From Ascaphus truei (taxonomy: Eukaryota > Chordata > Amphibia > Anura > Ascaphidae): DNA of 64,000 bases. This document shows positions 44,220 through 56,060 of the stretch, piece after piece. The DNA lies in contig CM071569.1 in the NCBI GenBank assembly GCA_036426205.1, positions 2,198,354 to 2,262,353 on the forward strand, written 5' to 3'. The position numbers were made by a program, and so were the translations under genes. How positions within the stretch are numbered: position 1 is the first letter of the stretch; each line of letters opens with the position of its first letter. The notes under the pieces were generated by a model. That model was not told the origin of the DNA and made no database searches. It saw nothing but the letters and a program-made list of their open reading frames with translations.

Positions 44220-45520
44220 CTCCCGGGCAGAGGAGGAAAAAAGATCCCGTGTGGGATCAGATATCGAGTCCTTTTCTTCATTCTTTGTGTGAATTCTTCT
44301 GTCTGGTAACACCTTTGGGGACGGGCCAGTAGTCATTATTCAGATACTTTTTGGATACTTTCTCGGACCTCTTGGTCTTTTTGCTTGCTTCCTTTCTGGG
44401 TCCTCCCGTGTCCAGACGGGTATCCGGGTAGATTTGCTGGGTGACCGGCAGCCGGAGGTGATTTAGATCTTTGTATTAGACCCAATTTGATCAGTGCTTT
44501 TTCTCCTTCCGGATTCTTCCCCACTATTGTTGAGCCGTTACGTCAGATCACGGCTTAAATGGGAAACCCCACTTATATCTGACTTGGTTGTCCCTCAGCG
44601 TCTTTGTGACCGGTTGCAGTTCCTTTCTTTTTAGCAGAGTGGAGGGACCCAGGTCACTGAATATTTGGATCTGGTGTCCTTCAAATCCAATCACTGTGGC
44701 ATTCTGGAGACTTGTATAATGGCTTCTTTCACCGAATAATAGTGACCCCGCAATATAATGTCTCTCGTCTTATTGGGGTCGAGTTGTTTAGGACCCTGAG
44801 CCCTATGCACTCTGTCCAGTAGCAGTCTCTCTTCCGTTTCGTCGGGGAGCGAGCTCTGAAGCAGTCTTGTGACAAAATCTGTTGGCGCCTCAGGTGATAC
44901 AGTCTCCGGTATATTCCGTAGTCTCAAATTATTTACTCTAGCGCGATTTTCTGTATCTTCCAGGGCCTCTGTCAGAGTGTTTACTTGTAATTTTGAGGCT
45001 CGCAGTTCATGGTCAGTGGCATTTTGGGCTGATATCAGCTCGCCAGCTACCCCTTCTAGACAGTCAGTTCTGTCTCCCAGTCCATGCAGATCTCTGCTCA
45101 GTTCCGACACTACTTTGGTCCTTTCTGTTTGCATCTTTTGTACCACACATTTCAGTAAGTTGTCTAGATCACCTTTTGTGGTGGGTCTGGTGCTTTCATC
45201 CATACCTCCTGCAGCCCCTGCTTCAGCATCTGCTTCAGCCTCTCCCTCTGATCCTGAAGGGGGTCTTGTGTGGTCGCCATCTTGGGAACCCGGTTGCTTC
45301 CGCCGCGTTTTTTCCCCCCCAAAGAACATTGATGCTGCTGGGTTTGCCTCTTCTTCTCACTGCGCGGCTTCATCTCCCTGGGTGGTCCACCGCTGATATC
45401 GGCAGTTTGGCTCTCTGCCCAGACGCGCGATCAGCTGTTTCTTATTTTTTTTTATTCTCCTGCCCGGGGAATCGGAGGAGCTCCATGTTAGGCGGCCATC
45501 TTGTTGGCCCGCCGCACACG
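44220..45520 (-). mobile_element. Tx1/L1-type LINE 5' part with ORF1
   Basis: The frame 45329-44691 (212 codons) has an acidic, Gly/Ala-rich N terminus, a heptad-like coiled-coil segment (about residues 60-125: LLKCVVQKMQ ... LTEALEDTENRARVN) and an RRM-type core (NNLRLRNIPE, LLLDRVHRAQGPK, DIILRGHYY), the layout of L1 ORF1 proteins that bind RNA as trimers. After a frame change the C terminus continues to about 44340. The 5' flank is GC-rich. Confidence 0.82.
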
Positions 45521-45566
45521 TGCCCCCTCATTGATGCATTTTTATATATATAATAGAATAGAGTAC

Positions 45567-46355
45567 CGTATTTCCTCGATTGTAAGACACAGTTTTTTCC
45601 CCTTTTCACGTGGCTGAAATAGGACTGCATCTTACAATCAATGTACTGGAAGAAAAAAAAACAGCCAGGGGGCGCAGCTGTAGATGCCTGCTGGGTTTTC
45701 TGTGTGCAGCAAAAATGTCTGCGATCACGGCCCCCCTCCTCCCCCTCCTGCAGAGAGATATGCTGCAGATGCCGGTCTTAGCATAACAGCATAGTTGCGA
45801 TCACAGCCCCCCTCCCCTCTGTGCAAAGAGATCATGGCTGCCCCCCCTCCATGAGGTGCAGAGAGTTCAGTGGAGATCCCGGGGACAGGGGTATGTCTTC
45901 ACAGCAGACCCCCTCCCCCCTGTCAAATCTCTGTGTGAGCTGCATGTGCAGAAGGAGATCTGTGTGTGTGTGTGTATCTCTGTGTGTGTGTATCTCTGTA
46001 TCCCCCTTCCCTCCCCCTCCCTTCCCTCCTATCCCTCCCCCCTCCCCCCTTCCCTCCTATCCCTCCCCCCTTCCCTCCTATCCCTCCCCCTTCCCTTCTA
46101 TCCCTCCCCTTCCCTCCTATCCCTCTCCTTTTCTCTCTCCCCCCTCTCCTTTTCTCTCTCCCCCCGTCTCCCCCCCCTCTCCATTCTCTCCCCCCCTTCT
46201 CTCCATTCTCTCCCCCCCTTCCCCCTCTCTGTCCCCTCTTTCCCACCCCTCTCTCTCTCTCTCCCCCCAGAAAAATATTCTGCACATTTAATGTTTTTTT
46301 CCCCCACATTTTTAAATTAAATCAAGGGTGCATCTTAGAATCGAGGAAATAGGGT
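45567..46355. mobile_element. TIR element with C/T-rich core
   Basis: taccgtatttcctcgattgt at the left and aatcgaggaaatagggta at the right are inverted, and cttacaatc/gcatcttagaatc motifs lie next to them. The core (45960-46275) is gtgtgtgt followed by a ccctcctatccctc-type polypyrimidine tract. Related to 4413-5124. Confidence 0.7.
45998..46268. repeat. Polypyrimidine tract (tatccctcccccttccctcc)
   Basis: About 270 bp almost purely C/T with short tandem units. Long Pro/Ser/Leu or, on the other strand, Gly/Arg/Glu frames here are artefacts of composition. Confidence 0.9.
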
Positions 46356-46472
46356 ATTTTAATATTAATGTTGAACATTGATCTTGGCGATGTTTGTAAT
46401 CATTGTGACCTGAATCTTAAGCTGGCTTCTCCCTCCATCATTCTCCTGTTCCTTCATTTGATCCCAAGCAAG

Positions 46473-46628
46473 CATTATGTGGGAGCTGAAATATTACGTG
46501 GGAGCTGATACATTACGTGGGAGCTGATACATTACGTGGGAGCTGAAACATTACGTGGGAGCTGAAACATTACGTGGGAGCTGAAACATTACGTGGGAGC
46601 TGAAACATTACGTGGGAGCTGATACATT
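46473..46628 (+). repeat. 20-bp minisatellite, about 8 units
   Basis: Unit acgtgggagctgaaacatt(a); successive units differ at one position (gaaac/gatac/gaaat). No coding sense. Confidence 0.92.
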
Positions 46629-46629
46629 T

Positions 46630-47280
46630 CATTAGCTTCCCACTGGGGCGGAAGAAACAAGATTAATCGTTACTAGGCTTCCATGCTTCCGAATTCACAG
46701 AGCTTTCAAAAAGCTACACAACTTTCAAAAAGAACGTAGAAAGATTTTTTTTTTTAAATCCTCAAACAACAACATTTTGAGTCTATTAAAAAAACAAAAC
46801 ACTTTTATTATTTACATTTACAACTGAGGTATAATTACTCAACTATAAATTGCATATCATGTTTATCTATTGTACATTTTTGTACATGGTGGAAACTCAT
46901 TTTTCTATCCCTGAAACTGACAATGTTGCCTTTAATAAAAAGGCTGAATCTACAAATATTCTGACTGATTGTGATCTCAATTTCATTAAAGTCAACGACA
47001 AAAAAAAAAAAAGCTAATTTATAAGGCATTAAAAACTATTGGCGGAAAACCTCACGCTATTTAGACTTTCAGAAGCCCATTGATCGATTAGTAGTTTTGT
47101 TAATACGAGCAAACAAATGAAATGTGCATGGCATTGATGCCCAATGTTTTCTAGGAACCTCTGATACCAAAAGGGTTACATTATGTTTGATAAATATGTT
47201 TATACCATGAATTCCATATAACATGGGCACATACTGTGTGAAAATAGTAACTGATTTTAAATGGTGGTTACAGTATCTTT
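46630..47280. other. AT-rich unassigned DNA
   Basis: Nothing recognised apart from homopolymer A/T runs. Confidence 0.3.
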
Positions 47281-48105
47281 TCAGCTGAAAGGGAGAGGGG
47301 AGAAATGATCAAAACTCTCAAATACATAGACCAGGGGGGGGGCTCAACGCCAGTCTTCAAGCCCCCCCCCAACAGGTCAGGTTTAAGAATATCACTGCTT
47401 CAGCACAATCAGAGGCTCAGTCAGAGACGGCCTCTGATTGAGCCACCTGTGCTGAAGCAGGGACTGGTTGAGTAACCTGTGCTGAAGCAGGGACTTATTG
47501 AGCCACCTGTGCTTAAGCAGGGGCTTATTGAGCCACCTGTGCTTAAGCAGGGACTGATTGAGCCACCTGTGCTTAAGCAGGGACTGATTGAGCCACCTGT
47601 GCTGAAGCAGGGACTGGTTGAGTCACCTCTGCTGAAGCAGGGACTTATTGAGCCACCTATGCTTAAGCAGGGACTCAACGAGCCACCTGTGCTGCAGCTG
47701 GGCTATCCTGAAAACCTGACCTGTTGGGGAGGGGGAGGGGGAGGCTTGAGGACTGAAGTTGAACCCCCCTGGCAGAGTACAGGAGGGTAGCATATTTCAG
47801 AGACAGCAGTGCTATAACCAGAGGTCGTACCCCGAAGCTACTTCTTCACTGAAAGGGTAGTGGATACGTGGAATAGCCTCCCGGCAGAGGAGGTGGGGAC
47901 TGGTACATTAAGGCAATTCCAACATGCTTGGGGATAGACATAAGGCGATCATAAATACGACAGAAAGCCCGGGATCAAATGGGGTCGGAGGTTTTACTGC
48001 AGGCAGGGACATGGGTAGACACGTGAGATAAGTGGTTCTTATCTGCTGTCAAAGTCTGTTTCTAATAGTTTGGATAAGCTTGTTCACTGGGGAGGAAGTA
48101 TTTCT
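47281..48105 (+). mobile_element. CR1/L2-type LINE C-terminal fragment split by a foldback insertion
   Basis: 47281-47330 encodes RGEMIKTLKYID, and after the insertion 47800-47935 encodes PRSYFFTERVVDTWNSLPAEE, two consecutive parts of the same conserved LINE C-terminal region, so a once-continuous LINE was interrupted. The downstream 47936-48105 is its 3' part. Confidence 0.75.
47331..47775. repeat. Foldback repeat family, copy 8, with expanded 30-bp array
   Basis: Arms: ggctcaacgccagtcttcaag on the left, acttgaggactgaagttgaacc (approximately 47733-47766) on the right. In the middle a 30-bp unit (gattgagccacctgtgctgaagcaggga-like) is repeated about nine times (47435-47700), giving a 10-residue repeat LKQGLIEPPV in one frame. 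Confidence 0.9.
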
Positions 48106-48960
48106 AGTTGAGGTTAATTATTGTTTATTTTGTATTTAGCATTTTTATAAATGATAAAAGGTGTATCTATTTTCTTCTTTCTTAAGAAGCGGTTTCAGAG
48201 AGAAGGCGGGTTGTGTACACGATGGTGTCTGCGTATCCAGGCGAAACCGCTTCAATTCTGGGAGGGAAACAATGGAACCAGATGTATACAGCAAAATCCT
48301 AATGCTTTCAATTCTTTTTATTTCTTTTTTTATTCAATATATTTTCTTTGATATATTTGCTGCAGTTGTTCCCCAGAATTGTTCACATTTTGCACCAGAG
48401 AAGCATTGGTTTCTAACCCGCTTTATTTCATTGTGTGGGTCCAGTATCTCTACTCTGTACAGACTGAGACAATCACATCAGGAAGAGAGGTAGGAAACCA
48501 ACAGTATTACAGAACATAGAAACTAAAGATCACAACAAGAAAACGGGTCACAATGAGATAAAGTGGCTGTATACGGCATGTATATATGAAAAAATCCCCA
48601 AAAAGTATCAAGTATTATAGTTGGTCAGATATTGGAGGTGCTCCTTGGGAAAGGGAAATCATACAGAGACCCACGTGTTCAGAACAAATACTTGGAGTAC
48701 CAGGTCGCACCCTTGCAAATAAAATCCTCCTACATGCCCAGTATAAGTTGATGCTTTTGCTCTAAACTTATAGGACTTAAATGGAAATCTTTGTACAATC
48801 ATGTAACAGGCTTATATAGATTCACTTCCGTAGCGTCTAACATCTCTCTGTTCTGCGATGGCATAAATGTGATGTCACACTCGTGCATCGCGTGACATCA
48901 CCTAGCGTTGCAGTAGGCGTGACATCGTAGGATGCACATACAAAAGTAACCGCAGCGCGT
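48106..48960. other. Unassigned intergenic DNA
   Basis: T-rich at 48310-48355. No recognised gene or repeat family. Confidence 0.3.
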
Positions 48961-48964
48961 TACC

Positions 48965-49125
48965 CAGGGCTGCCCAAATCCAGTCCTCAAGCCCCCCCCC
49001 CCCCCCCAACAGGTCAGGTTTTCAGGATCTCCCAGCTTCAGCACAGGTGGCTCAATCAGTCCCTGCTTCAGCACAGGTGGCTCAATCAGAGGGCTTGAGG
49101 ACTGGAGTTGAGCACCCCTGCTCTA
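48965..49125. repeat. Foldback repeat family, copy 9
   Basis: ggctgcccaaatccagtcct ... gactggagttgagcacccct. The central cagcacaggtggctcaatca block is doubled in direct orientation and the right arm is short. A C run lies at 48993-49008. Confidence 0.8.
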
Positions 49126-49295
49126 ATGGTTGCTAGAACAAACCTAAGCAGAATAGAGACACAATAATAAGGAAAGCAACCAGTGACCCTCAACATGACG
49201 GGACGATCGGAGAAGTCCAATAAGGTCTACCCAGTTATTAATCCAGGGAGCAAAAGGTTTCATAAAATAATTGACACACAAGGTAAATAGAAACG

Positions 49296-49387
49296 TAATA
49301 GTATATATACAGTATAGCAACAGTATATATACAGTATAGCAATAGTATATATACAGTATAGCAATAGTATATATACAGTATAGCAAT
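49296..49387 (+). repeat. 22-bp minisatellite, 4 units
   Basis: Unit agtatatatacagtatagcaat repeated four times. Confidence 0.9.
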
Positions 49388-49503
49388 GTGCTGTCTGCAA
49401 CAACAACACAAATCATGCGTAGAACAACACACAGGGACGTCACACACCACACAAGCATTGCAAGACGGCCTGCTTCATTGTGTGATGTCACACCTACAGT
49501 ACA

Positions 49504-49540
49504 CCTGAAGAAAGGTCCACATGGGACCTGAAACGTTGCC
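49504..49540 (+). ncRNA. Hammerhead-ribozyme-like motif
   Basis: Reads CTGAAGA, AGGTCC-ACAT-GGGACCT (helix II, at most one mismatch), GAAACGTTG. Both invariant core strands are intact. It lies in Penelope-like sequence (49480-49700). Confidence 0.55.
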
Positions 49541-49892
49541 TTTCCACTGTTTTTGGCCATCACATTAAATGGAGAATTGCAGTATGAACTTGAGAGTAGA
49601 GCTGTACTTTGTACCTCTGTCCCAGATACAAATACCAAGCATGCGCACATTCACACGTCTCAGACAAGTCCACAAACCTGAACAATAATAGAAAAAAAAA
49701 GTACCTGCTCAGCTGCATATCTGTGTAATCAGCTGAATAGAGAGGGGTGTGCGGCCTGGGCAGATGCTAACAAATAATTACTATATACTGTACAAAAGAG
49801 CCCAGGCAGAGCCTCTCCAAATCCAAAATAAACCTTAACTTTTCATTCTTACAGTGAATAAAAAATACGAAACAGAGAACAGAAACCCATCG

Positions 49893-50590
49893 TGAAGCAC
49901 TCTTCCTCCCGGAGCTGTATGATTGGTTAATTGGTTAAAATAAAAATATTGATACACCATACTGAACACCCACTTAATTTCAGTGGAGTTCACCCAATCA
50001 GGTATATAATGATACCGGTGAATGGTTTAGCACCTGAACTGAGTCACTGTTCTCTTAGGACATCCTGGTGTAGCTACCACGCTCACACACCTCTACTGTG
50101 GTGAATGTGGCGTTATACTGTATATTAGTCACATGGGTCAACACTGGTATACTTACAAGGAGCATTCTTTGGGAGGGAGTTAATAGTATTGTGTTTTGGA
50201 CGTTGAAGTGTCTAATACACTAATCTTTAACTATTTACAGTATTTTAGTCCATCACACCTACCTACTTATTACACAAGTGTAGTAGTGATCAATATACAC
50301 CTGTACTCCCCCCTTCCCCCTCCCCCCCCCTTTTTTATCTGGTCATACCACTGGTAAAGGGGACACTGTATTCCAGACCCCTTTTAGATACGGTAACTGA
50401 TTTAATCAAGCTCAGTCACCTATTTTTATACACTGTGGGTCCAGAGTGACAACCACACTCGACATACTATCTATAGCTAATGTCCGTTGTCTGTAAATTT
50501 TAATACCCATTATTTTAGTAATTATAATCAATAAAAGTTTTATTTTAACCAATTAACCAATCATACAGCTCCGGGAGAAAGAGTGCTTCA
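49893..50590. mobile_element. Element with about 52-bp inverted ends
   Basis: gaagcactcttcctcccgga...ttggttaaaataaaa (49895-49946) is mirrored by ttttattttaaccaattaac...gagtgcttc (50537-50590). Interior has no protein. Could be a foldback DNA transposon or the inverted ends of a Penelope-type insertion. It follows the hammerhead-like site at 49.5 kb. Confidence 0.65.
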
Positions 50591-50599
50591 AGTTGGGCC

Positions 50600-51235
50600 A
50601 ATAGCAAGCCTACCCAATAGCACCCCTCCCCTACTACCACCCAACCCTACACTCACATAGCTGCAGCGTGGGAACCCCTATTTGTTATCAGTGAATAAAA
50701 AACAGCATTCACACAAAGGAATAAAGTATTTAAAAGTGAGAGCTGTATCTCCACAGGAATGGCATATAAATCACTGTATATAATGAAAGGCCTTTTTTTA
50801 ATATTGCGCTCCAGCCCTCTCTCGTTTGTACAGCGGTGCGCCGCCATTCCTGCTTCTTTGGTCCTTTCCGTTACTCTTCCGGCAGGGAGCACGCCATCGC
50901 ATATCCTCAGCGGCCGTCCAGTGTGAGAGTATCTCCTTCAATCAACTTACTGGGGACTTGTTTTTGGGGGTTGGTGTTCTTGGCAGATTCCCGCGGGTGG
51001 CTCGGGCCAGATCTCTGGGGCCCCCCCACCCTGGGGCCCCCCCACCCCGGTGGTCCCTGTGGTCTGGTCCGGCACCTCCAGGCACCTAGATGACCCCAGA
51101 TTTTTCTTCACATCACTACCCTGGACATAGTAAATAAAAGGATGCTGCATGATACATGCCATGATCTAATTCAAGGCTTGCTGCTTTGAGAGAGGAAGGC
51201 TTGTTTTTCACCTTTTATGAGCTTACCCTTACACT
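50600..51235. other. Unassigned DNA, CpG-containing at 50810-51080
   Basis: Contains a tccgccattcc...cagcggccg stretch and a ccccccaccc duplication (ggggcccccccaccc twice at 51016-51044). No supported gene. Confidence 0.3.
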
Positions 51236-51438
51236 GCAGGCCTGCACAACTCCAGTCCTCGAGGGCCGCAAACAGGCCAGGTTTTCAGGATATCCCTACT
51301 TCAGTACAGCTGGCTCAATTAGTGGCTCAGTATGACTGAGCCACTAATTGAGCCAGCTGTGCTGAAGTAGGGATAGCCTTGAATACCTTGTGGCCTGTTT
51401 TTGCGGCCCTCAAGGAACTGGAGTGGTGCAAGCCTGCC
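51236..51438. repeat. Foldback repeat family, copy 10
   Basis: gcaggcctgcacaactccag ... ctggagtggtgcaagcctgc, with the two long arms meeting at tggctcagtatgactgagcca. One of the best-preserved palindromes. Confidence 0.92.
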
Positions 51439-51439
51439 T

Positions 51440-52289
51440 TACAGTATATATTGATTTTCCCACATTGGTTGGACTACAGTATATTGCTGTGAATCTTGTT
51501 TAGCACGGACTATGGACAAGCTCCATTCAACATTAGATGTGTTCTACTCAAATACTTGAGCATCACCTAGTGGCGAGTGTATGTCTTGTTCTGTTCAGCA
51601 AAATGCCTGTATTAAAGCTGCAGACCAAGCAATATCCTACATGTGTTTTTTTTATTTATTTATTTTAATAAATCCGTTCTGTATTATGAGAAAATACTTG
51701 TAGCATTAAAAAAAAAATCATCTCTAAATGACACTTTCAATGTATTATAGCGTAAGAAACATTCGCCAAGTCTGTAATGGGTACTAATTGCAGCAGGAAC
51801 TAACGCATCACACTTTTATTTCTTCATTATTTTATAACTTCAGACCGGAAATCCATTGAATTTATGATGGGAAAGATGGGGGGGGATGTATAGGTTGAGA
51901 AGAGCCACAACACAGCAATGAAGAAGAGAACACAACTCTATACTTCTCCAGGATCAATCTGCTTAGTAGAACATTGAACTCCCGTAGGCCAAAGTAGCTC
52001 CCAAGGTCTCCCACACTGGCATTGACTCACAGTTACTGTCCAGAAACCCCAACCCTGCACCAAGTGCTCAATCAGACTGCGGATGGTCAAAGGTACAACT
52101 TACCATAATTCAATGTGGGGGAAAACAAGTCACGTGTAAAAAAAATAAGTATGGGTCAACACCTTTATTTGATAAATAGTAGCCAACATACATGCCAGCT
52201 GTATTTACTGCTCTACAGTAAGTAAAAGCAACAATAATGCAGAAGTGCTACCTGGCCTCTAAAATCACACTCCTGATACATGTAAAGGA
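51440..52289. other. Unassigned intergenic DNA
   Basis: No gene or known family recognised; a run of A/T lies near 51640-51720. Confidence 0.3.
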
Positions 52290-55200
52290 GGGAGTATTTA
52301 TTTATAAAATGTTTTACCAGGAAGTAATACAGTGAGAGTTACCTCTTGTTTTCAAGTATGTCCTGTACATAGAGTTATGATGACAAATACATGGTTAAAA
52401 ATACATGGTTACATTAAGTGAACATTGTTATACATTATGTCTAAAGACATTGCATGAACAGTTTAACATATTTTATCTTTTAGGCGTATGACACAGTTAC
52501 AGACCAGATTAAAATGTGATACAGCTTTAGTTTTGAAAGGATTTAAGACTGGTGGCAGCTGTGTGAGTCTCCAGTAAATGGGGTGCACGGTAAGAGGAGG
52601 AGGAGCGGCCGGATACTTTGTTGAATCTTGGGACCGTGAACAGTCTTTTGTAGTCAGATCTCAGAAGATAAGTGCTGCATGTGGTAGGGGTGAGGAGCTT
52701 GTTCAGATAGCTGGGTAGCTTACCCAGAAAATATTTGAAGGCAAGACCGGAGAGATGAACTTTGCAACTTGACTGATGACCAATCTAGTTCTTTGAGAAT
52801 TTCGCAGTGATGTGTGTTGTAGTTGCATTGGAGGACAAAGTGGCATATTGAATTGTAGAGTGTCTAATTTGCCAAGGTGATTTTGGGATGCTGTACCATA
52901 TACTATGTCCCCGTAGTCTATAATTGTCATTAGCATCTGCTGTACGATACGCTTTCTGTCCAGCAGACTTAGGGTGGATGTGTTCCTATAAAGTACACCT
53001 AGTTTGGTATAGGTTTTGGATGTCAGGGTATAAATGTGCAACCCAAATGTTAAATGGGAGTCCATCCTTATGCCCAAATATTTAAAATTAGTAACAGGGG
53101 CTAGGGTGGTATTAGCGTTGGTTTTGATCTGGAGCTCATTCATTGGAAGCTTTAGAAATTTAGCCTTGGTCCCAAATACCAGTGTTAGTTTTGTCAGTGT
53201 TTGTTTTGGGGAAAAACACATTTTCAAATCTCAAAAAAAAAATCAGATTGAAGAATGTGTTCAAGGTCAGCTAGGGCTGTGTGCATATAAGATTGTGTCA
53301 TCCGCATACATGTGTATTGAAGCTCCCTTAAAAGCTGTAGGAAGACCATTATGAACACTGAGAAGAGTAGGGGCCCCACAACAGAGCCTTGCGGGACAAA
53401 GCAGATGATATCCAAGGGGTTGGAGCTAGTGTCCGAGATGGACACATGTTTGGATCTACCCGATAGGTAGGACTGAAACCAGTTTAAAGCATGCTTCCCT
53501 ATTCCAGAGCATTGAAGTTTGTTTAGCAAGATAACATGATCAACTGTATCAAAAACCTTTGCAAAATCTGGGAATATTGCACCAGAAACTTGTCCCCGTT
53601 CCATTCCACACTGGATCTCATTGCAAACTTTTAGGAAGGCAGTTATCATGGAGTGTTTGGGATGAAAGCCAGATTGGAATTGGCTAGGGAAATTGGTCTT
53701 GGTAAAGTAATGGCTTACTTGGGAATTAACACAATTTCCCATGTCTTTGGATTTGGGAAGAGAGAGATTGGCCTGTAGTTTGAGACAGTGTTTTTGTCCC
53801 CACTTTTGAAGATTGGGACAACTCTGGCTGTTTTCCAGATCTTAGGGATATGGCCTGCAGACAAAATAGTTGATTAGGGAAGCAAGCGGTTTGGCAATGG
53901 CTGGGGCAGTGTTGGAAGAGGGTGGGGCAGTAGGGGTACCACCAATTTGAGCTTCATATTTGTAGTTCGGGTTGCGTTTTCATAATAAGTTAGTAGATCA
54001 CCCCACAAAGTATTCATTGAATGAATTTGCAATGTCAGTGGGATTGTTGGTTGTAACCCAAAAAAGGTGCCCTCCCACCCCCCATACTCTTATTCTGCGT
54101 GGTGGAGCATGGGTATCACAGAGTTTTAAGAACTATGATTGGAAATAAATTGAGCGCCGAATCAGGATCAGGTATTAAGTTGATTCTGTACCAAGGGCAG
54201 TTGGTAAGATCAGGCAGAAACTGTTGTCGGTCAGTTTCTAAATGTTCTAGTGAGTGGAACTTTAGGGCTTGATTGGGGTGGTCTGATTTTCCTTGCATAA
54301 TACACTATTGCATGGTCACTGAAAATGTCAGGTAGGATGCCAGAGGATTGGATTCTGCTGGGACTAGAGGAAAGAATCTAGTCTAGCAAGGAATGGTTGT
54401 GAGATGTCAGGTTTGTCCGTGTGGGTTGGGAAATTAGATGGTTTAAGTTAAGTGACTTGAGTTGTATCTGGATTTTGTTGTTTTTAGGGTCAAGCCAATT
54501 GTAGTTGAAATCCCCAAGAACTAACAGCTCACTCTTCTCATTCAGAGAGATGTAGCCAAGAAACTGGGCGATAGTCAGGGACTGTAGTGGGGCTTTAGGG
54601 GGGCAGTAGATGCTAGCAATAAGAACAGGCCTAGAAAAGGGGAGGCTAATTTTCCCAACTAGGATTTCAAAAGAGAATGGGCTTGGGGGGCAATTTAGCA
54701 GAGTAAATTGTAAGGTGTCTTCAATATAAAATAACACCCCTCCTCCTCTCTTTGACCTATCATTCCTAGCAGATTTTTAAAAGCCGGTCACGATGACACC
54801 AACTTTATCAACACATTTATATTTCTGGGTACTTGATTGAACAGAACAAGTTGCAAAATAAATTGTGATTTATTTCCCTAATAGACAAACACACAACATC
54901 TGCAGAATACACTTAAAACAACACTCACTAGGATAAGGGAACTAAATAAATTGTCCTTGGAACGAAAGAAATTGTCCGTTGCTTGCAAGCGCCAGAAATG
55001 CAACCTTGGTTTAAAAGTCCTGTGGTTATGTTGTTGTTAACCCCTTCACTCGTGGACTGGTTGCTGCTGTGCTGGAACAAAGTCTTGCATCTTTACATCA
55101 TGGATCAAAATTCAGGAATATGCCCAGGACATACTTGAAAACGAGGTAACTCAATGTATTACTTCATATCTATTTTATTTATTTATAAAATATTTTACCA

Positions 55201-56060
55201 GGGAGTATCCCTGAATGGCAATATTTGCATCAAGGGCTTTAGGAGTTAGCCATGTTTCTGTGAGAATTATGGCTTTGGGGTTTTATGCATAAGGCACCAT
55301 GCCCTTAGTTCATAAGTTGGGGCAACAGACTACAGATATTTATATGGGCGATAGCCCTTTTTGGAATTTGAAAGGGGTATTGGACAGAGTTGAAAAGGTG
55401 GGGTCTGGGTTGTTTAATATCACCTGCTAAAGAGAGTAACAGTATGAGTAGAAATTTGAGTAGTTGTTTGCAAGTTGTACATTTGTGGTGTTTGCCAGAG
55501 TGAGCAGTGGTTGGTGTGCTGGTTTTCAGAGTTCTCCATCAACATTCCGTAGATAATACAAGGCTTTTGAGTAATCCAGGGTGTATGGTGATATTGGGTG
55601 TGGGCCAGGAGGGAGGAGTTTGTATTGGATAGACTGAGTAACATTTCCATGAAGTCACAATAAAGAACAGAGTTGAGATGAGTTGCAGATTCATCATCAG
55701 AAGGGTAGGTAACTTTGCATGAAGCTGTTCTAAGCAAGGTTAGTGTGTGCACGGAGTAGACAGCAGATGTGTGCATTTTACTCACCACTGAAAGTGTGCT
55801 GCATTTACAATGCTAGGGTCTGTTCAGGGATTGCAGGGGGGGGGGGGGTTGGAAGAGGCAGTTATGTGCAGACAAGTGTTGGGAGAGGTTGCAGTAAATA
55901 AAGTGTACAGAGGGGTTAAATGTGCAGACTAACAGGCGTGGGATAATAATGTTGTCTGAGCTCACCTTTTGCGTAGAAGAGTTTGCAGTAGGATCCAGTC
56001 GCCAGTCCACCTCTAGCCCAACTACATGTTCACTTAAAGATTGTCTCTTTAAGATGCACA
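52290..56060 (-). mobile_element. L2-like LINE, nearly full length, interrupted
   Basis: Minus-strand order: possible 5' region (56061-55420), endonuclease start with a KAIILTETWLTPKALD motif (about 55290-55230), an interruption (54780-55210), endonuclease end with LLVLGDFNYNWLDPKN (54737-54378), reverse transcriptase (53742-53224: FAKVFDTVDHVILLNKL, LSGRSKHVSIS, then GPLLFSVF) and the C-terminal region (53227-52703: LGIRMDSHLTFG, NYGDIVYG-like). The 3' end lies at 52290-52400. Frameshifts and stops exclude activity. AP endonuclease plus RT places it in the Jockey/L2/CR1 superfamily. Confidence 0.85.
54780..55210. other. Unidentified insertion in the L2-like LINE
   Basis: About 430 bp separates the two parts of the endonuclease domain. 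It includes near 55120-55165 a + strand scrap of the L2-like 3' end (cccaggacatacttgaaaac) and near 55170-55210 a minus-strand 3' end (ttataaaatattttaccagg). The first 330 bp belong to no family I know. Confidence 0.5.

Noticed and set aside
45821..46352. Several overlapping 128-156-codon open frames on both strands
   Set aside because: They follow the C/T-rich tract of a TIR element; no protein domain, only Pro/Ser or Gly/Arg/Glu repeats.
46473..46628. CRISPR-like regular repeats
   Set aside because: Units are contiguous with no unique spacers; it is a minisatellite in a eukaryotic genome.
47421..47790. Repeat protein LKQGLIEPPV
   Set aside because: It is the translation of a 30-bp tandem array inside a foldback repeat; no start context, no promoter, no independent support.
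49144..49650. 168-codon open frame with Tyr/Ile/Leu repeats
   Set aside because: It runs through the 22-bp minisatellite and shows no domain.
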